NCBI GenBank assembly: GCA_037178625.1 | Contig: JAWZXG010000090.1 | Location: forward strand, 1-24,356 | Length of the DNA stretch: 24,356 bases | Reading direction: 5' to 3' | From: Skeletonema tropicum | Taxonomy: Eukaryota; Bacillariophyta; Thalassiosirophyceae; Thalassiosirales; Thalassiosiraceae | In this document: positions 21,069 through 24,356 of the stretch, piece after piece | Position numbering within the stretch: the stretch's first letter is position 1 | How the letters are laid out: each line of letters starts with the position of its first letter | Notes under the pieces: generated by a model | What the model was told of the DNA's origin: nothing | What the model saw: the letters and a program-made list of their open reading frames with translations, nothing else | The model's database searches: none | Program-made: the position numbers and the translations under genes

Positions 21069-22574
21069 ATGTATCTTGTGCAAACAGTGAAAAAGATAGT
21101 GTCCCCAACAAAGAAAGCTGAAGGCAACAAGATGTTTAGTAGTTTAAGGGTAAGTAATGATGGCAGCGGCAAGCCTGCTAATGAAGGCGTTGGAGGACGG
21201 TTGTCTGGTGGTCAAGATATTCAACATAACAACCATAATGATGGTAATGGCAATATAGGATACGAGACCCGTGAACTCAATGCAATGAAGGAGATGATGG
21301 AGTGGTATAAGGGGAAAAGTGAAGAAAATGCAGCTGAGGTTGCACGACTGCAGCTGCAGTTAGAGAGAAGGCAGTCTGGCCAAGGCGGAGTAGGGAAAAA
21401 TAAACAACTCTTATGGGCAACGGCAGCAGAGGATGTGAGTAATGTCGTTGCACTCAAGGAAAGTACAGCTCAAATGATTTGGCCACAGAATAAGTTCTTG
21501 AACTTTACTGGAAGGTGGATGCAATATGATACAGACAATCCCCATCCATTTGCAGCATTTGTCATGAAGCAGGTGGTTATTCCAGACTCGTTTGTGGGAA
21601 GCACAAATGATTACTTTAGGAACGTGGCACTGCAAAAGTTGGGGCAAAGTTGAGTACTTTGAGAGGTAACTGTATTGGGAGGTGTGGCAAGGCATTTAAA
21701 GGTAAGTAGTCTGTGTATCCTTGTTGATTCTGGATCATAATACAAACTAACATACATCATTGTGACTGCCCCATCTCGGGGGTGCACATTCGTTCTATCA
21801 TCTGTAACAGACCTCCACAACACTCGCAGGAGCTTCGAGGGTGCTGGCAAAGAGTTTGAGACATTTTTGTCTTACAGCGATCATGATTGGGTCAACGTAG
21901 CTCAAGATCACATGGCACTGAATCAGCTGCACAATCTAATTTATTACTATGGGTCGGAAGTATATGGTAGGAACGAAGTCAAGGCATGGCTGAAGGCAAA
22001 TCAAGATAAATCTGTGCTCGACCATCTGACTGCCAGCGATCTTGCATTTACTGTACTGGTGTATGAGAACTATCATCCCAGATGGATCAAGGAAATCGAA
22101 ACTGCAAGAGAGGAGGAACAGAAGAGAAATGACACTCTTGATGTTGCTGAGAAGGAGGAGGAGGAGCCTGCTGCTGTAGGACAAAAGAGGAAGAAGAAGA
22201 GATCATCTGCCGGGCCCAAGTTGAAGTATTCAAAGGGTGCTAATGTCAGGAACAAATACCTCCAGTCGGGTTGGACCAAGGAAGGGATTCGTCACTTTAA
22301 AGCCCTCCAAGAATCTTTTGACAAGCTTATGAAAGATGAGAAAGCATGGCAGGTTTGCAAAGAGACGTGGGATGACTTCATCTCCAACATGAAGCAGTTC
22401 AGCAATAATTGCTGGGTTCCTCAGTATTTCAAACTAGATTTGGGTGATGATGATGATGAAGATAGCATCATTGCTGCTACAGATGAAGACAAGTTCGAGT
22501 TCATAGTGGCAGATGCTCTTGTGGGAATGGGTACACTTGAAGTGCCAGATATTAGCGGAGTTATCAGTGGTTGA
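21069..22574 (+). CDS. Transposon-associated companion protein (two exons, one probable frameshift)
   Basis: Exon 1 starts at ATG 21069 and exon 2 ends at TGA 22574, for about 465 residues if one missing base is assumed. Exon 1 has a low-complexity Gly/Asn segment and then a charged, coiled-coil-like stretch (about residues 75-105, ELNAMKEMMEWYK... to LERRQ). The exon 1 frame hits TGA at 21651-21653, but a one-base shift in the A or G run at 21634-21644 keeps it open (KLSTLRGNCIGRCGKAFK) to a GTAAGT donor at 21702. Splicing to the acceptor at 21810 joins in phase with DLHNTRRSFEG in exon 2. Exon 2 has a Glu/Lys-rich tract, a basic patch KRKKKR that could be a nuclear signal, a YLQSGWTKEGIRHFKALQ segment and an acidic DDDDED tract. 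The order (conserved N-half, basic linker, GW..EG..RF segment) resembles uncharacterised proteins I recall beside transposase-like genes in diatoms. A DNA-binding or accessory transposition role is inferred. Confidence 0.6.
21702..21810 (+). other. Probable 109-bp spliceosomal intron
   Basis: The donor is AAAG|GTAAGTAG at 21702 and the acceptor CTGTAACAG|ACC ends at 21810. The intron contains in-frame stops. Joining gives the codon G+AC (Asp) and enters exon 2 in the frame that stays open to 22574. The length of 109 bp is not a multiple of 3, and the phase works only if one base is missing upstream near 21634-21644, which is independently indicated by the coding character of the shifted frame. 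No transcript evidence is available. Confidence 0.6.
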
Positions 22575-22983
22575 ATCATCATTGCATATTGAATTTAATG
22601 TAATAAATCATGTTTGTGTTATTTGATTTGATTCACCACAATAAATACTTCGATGCTTGAATTACAAATCCTAAAATATGCTTGTAAATTTGATCGGGAT
22701 CAGAATCAAATTGTGACAAAATAAGTGTGTCAAAATTTAAATTCTGGAAATCAGTCACAAAATTCTGATTTACAAAATTTTAATTCTGATGCATGACATG
22801 TTTATTTTGATGTTTAGAATTTGTGTCTGATGTGCGACATATTTATTTTGACACTCGGCCTTTTCTTACCAATGCAAGAAATTAAAGATTTTGATACTAG
22901 AAATTCTTATTCTTTGACATCGGAATAATATCAGAATTTGAAGTTGACAAGAATTCTGATGAGCAAGATACAAAAACCCATAA
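22575..22983. repeat. AT-rich non-coding stretch with repeated AATTCTGA motifs
   Basis: No gene is seen here. After the polyA signals the stretch holds short dispersed repeats: AATTCTGA at about 22761, 22783 and 22952, its complement TCAGAATT at 22931, plus related forms such as TCAGAATC near 22699 and TTATTTTGA near 22802 and 22850. Clusters of short direct and inverted motifs next to transposon genes are typical of subterminal repeats in CACTA-type elements. No clear terminal inverted repeat or target duplication was found, so this is a candidate subterminal region only. Confidence 0.4.
22602..22645 (+). terminator. Candidate polyadenylation signals after the companion gene
   Basis: AATAAA occurs at 22602-22607, 28 bp after the stop at 22574, and again at 22640-22645, within AT-rich sequence containing TGTTTGTGTT. 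The placement is typical of eukaryotic 3' ends. The cleavage position cannot be read from the sequence. Confidence 0.55.
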
Positions 22984-23760
22984 AGGCATTATCCCACTTC
23001 AGAGGCATTCATTATGAACAGGACAGCGAAGCAATTTCTGAATTGGAGGACTCCCGTCAAGGCTCTTACTGGACAGACTCCCGACATTTCCATGCTTACG
23101 CACTTCACTTTCTGGGAACCTGTCTTCACTGGCAACTACCGCCGTTCTGGTAAGAACTTTCCTTCTGAGTCTAATGAAATCATTGTTCGCTTCATTGGAT
23201 ATGCCGAGGATGTTGGGCACAGCTGTACCTTCAAAGTCTTTAACGAGGAGACGCAGGAGATTCTTTACCGGTCTAGTCTTAGGAAGGTTGATCCTGACAC
23301 GGACATTCTCAATCTTCCTCCTTACGATCCCAAGCCAAAAGATATTGAAGACGAAGGTATCACCGAAGTAGTTAAGACACGTGATATGGGTGATCCTCAG
23401 ATGAAGAGAACTGCGATGTTTTCTCCTGACGAGTTGATTGGCAGAACCTTTCTCATGAAACACAATGCGGATGGCACTCGCAATAGGGCAACCATCATCG
23501 ATTATGAGGAAGTTGACTTGGAAGAATATGAGGAAGCGAGGGATGAGTTTAACCGCAACCTTGAGAAGCAGGGACCTAGACACAATTTCAAGGTCAAAGT
23601 TGGAGGTACTGAGCTTGAGGAATTTGTGGAATGGAATGACATGTGTGAGTTCATTGAGGAGCAAATCCAGCATGAGGATAAGTCCTGGAACTTCAGGAGG
23701 ATCATTGGTCATCGGCCCTCGGGGCCCCGGGTCGAAACAAGCGCAGTGAAGTGTCGATAA
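22984..23760 (+). pseudogene. Ty1/copia retrotransposon pol fragment (integrase C-terminal part to RT linker)
   Basis: The frame is open from after TAA 22981-22983 to TAA 23758-23760, with ATG at 23014. LTGQTPDISMLTHFTFWEPV, then FPSESNEI..RFIGYAEDVGHSCTFKV and ILYRSSLRKV, match the region after the integrase core of diatom copia polyproteins, where (G)xTPDIS...F.F.EPV and .G.AE.VGD..TFK are recurrent. FSPDELIGRTFLM, ...ATIIDYEE and SWNFRRIIGH correspond to the linker before reverse transcriptase. Gag, protease, integrase core, reverse transcriptase, RNase H and LTRs are absent. A full polyprotein is usually well over 1,000 residues and this keeps about 250. The 3' end changes into GC-rich sequence right after RIIGHR. 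It is unrelated to the transposon to its left; co-location probably reflects a repeat-rich region. Confidence 0.8.
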
Positions 23761-23785
23761 CGGGGCCGGGAGGTGCCCAACCCCT
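23716..23785. other. GC-rich junction at the 3' end of the copia fragment
   Basis: This short segment is abruptly GC-rich and includes the palindromes GGGGCCCC and CCCGGG, followed by CGGGGCCGGGAGGTGCCC; its surroundings are AT-rich. Copia homology fades at its left edge (after GHR). It could be divergent or damaged copia coding sequence, because other frames give HRGP/GPG-like strings as expected there, or a breakpoint filled from elsewhere. Between it and 23873 I see nothing recognisable. Confidence 0.35.
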
Positions 23786-23873
23786 TATGGTCACAAATTC
23801 TCCATTTTTTTCCAAACTTTTTTCTACAGGGATCTTGGTAGGAATCAGTATAGTAGCTATTTAGTGAGAAGGT

Positions 23874-24300
23874 TTACCTGGGGGACACGTAGAGGCTCTG
23901 TAGACCCATACCGCTGTAGAATTTGTACTTGTTCCTACGTAGAAAGCGAGAAGTACCTGGCTTAAATGCGCTTTTTACAGAAATTGATTGGCTATATCTG
24001 TCGAGGATACCGTCATTCGCAGAAAGAAATGCAGGTATATTGTCATTATAGGTGACATGTTTCTTCATCACGAGAAATATTCTCCCTTTGTTGTATCTGT
24101 CAATTGAAAATAATTTTGTCTTCAAGACAGCCAACTTGGTTCGTCTTGCAATTGTGTAACCGTTCTACAGACACGCTCGGCCCTGTCCAATAAATGGCAC
24201 TATCCGTCGGGTGCATAACATTTTTGGAACCAAGTGTTTTTGCCCCTGCTGGTAGCAACGTATCCTGTCCCAAGGCACTGGCTTCTCTCCCAGAGCTCAT
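23874..24300 (-). CDS. Unrecognised protein-coding remnant, two overlapping frames
   Basis: On the minus strand a frame from ATG 24300 (preceded by in-frame stops) runs 66 codons to a stop at 24100. A second frame, open from about 24134 without its own ATG, runs to a stop at 23874. Both look coding in composition, with charged, aromatic-rich and non-repetitive text such as MHPTDSAIYWTGPS and KTKLFSIDRYNKGRIFLVMKKH. The frames would join with a single-base shift near 24115-24130, giving about 140 residues. I do not recognise the family. It may be an exon, a decayed gene or part of another mobile element. The last 56 bp of the window (24301-24356) show no feature. Confidence 0.35.
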
Positions 24301-24356
24301 CTGACGGATCTATCACCATGCGATTCCATCGATCGTCCTTGCCGAACCCGGCCTCC

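Noticed and set aside
22999..23712. 237-codon minus-strand frame across the copia fragment
   Set aside because: The plus-strand frame carries clear copia motifs; the antisense frame is its shadow.
23780..24356. tRNA, rRNA or LTR in the right-hand end
   Set aside because: No cloverleaf, rRNA-like segment or LTR with TG...CA ends and a duplicated partner could be identified by eye.

Overview
The window looks like nuclear DNA from a eukaryotic microbe, most probably a diatom or a related stramenopile. The evidence is a long satellite array, a gene with a likely GT-AG intron, AATAAA-type polyadenylation signals, a Ty1/copia retrotransposon fragment resembling diatom copia elements, and a transposase-like protein whose motifs I recall from diatom genomes. 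The organism call is inference; no rRNA, tRNA or housekeeping gene is present to confirm it.

Layout. Positions 1-19286 (about 79%) are a satellite built from 30-32 bp monomers with the core TAGCACTGGGCATCGATATC. About 20 monomer variants recur in fixed order as a higher-order repeat (HOR) of about 611-620 bp. Several HORs plus a 0.7 kb transposase-gene fragment form a super-unit of about 5.11 kb. The satellite runs in one orientation from 1 to about 8,915 and in the opposite orientation from there to 19,286. The two halves form a near-perfect inverted repeat: landmark pairs sum to about 17,872 in the outer parts and fall to about 17,836 at a 7-nt central loop near 8,918. The left arm runs off the window start. 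The arrangement is either a real >17 kb palindrome or a fold-back read/assembly artefact.

The transposase fragment occurs three times: 2984-3698 (+), 14175-14888 (-), and 19287-20824 (-), where it still has its natural 5' part with an N-terminal zinc-finger-like motif. To the right (19.3-22.6 kb) this gene lies head-to-head with a second gene (21069-22574, +) encoding a coiled-coil, basic/acidic protein. I infer that the two are the gene pair of one DNA transposon, with the satellite attached to the broken 3' end of the transposase.

Further right are an AT-rich non-coding stretch with AATTCTGA motifs (22575-22983), a copia pol fragment covering the end of integrase and the linker before reverse transcriptase (22984-23760), a short GC-rich junction, and an unrecognised minus-strand reading frame (23874-24300). 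Several frames are broken by single bases, mostly in homopolymers, so the underlying sequence is probably long-read with residual indels. Frameshifts here should not be taken as biological decay without checking.
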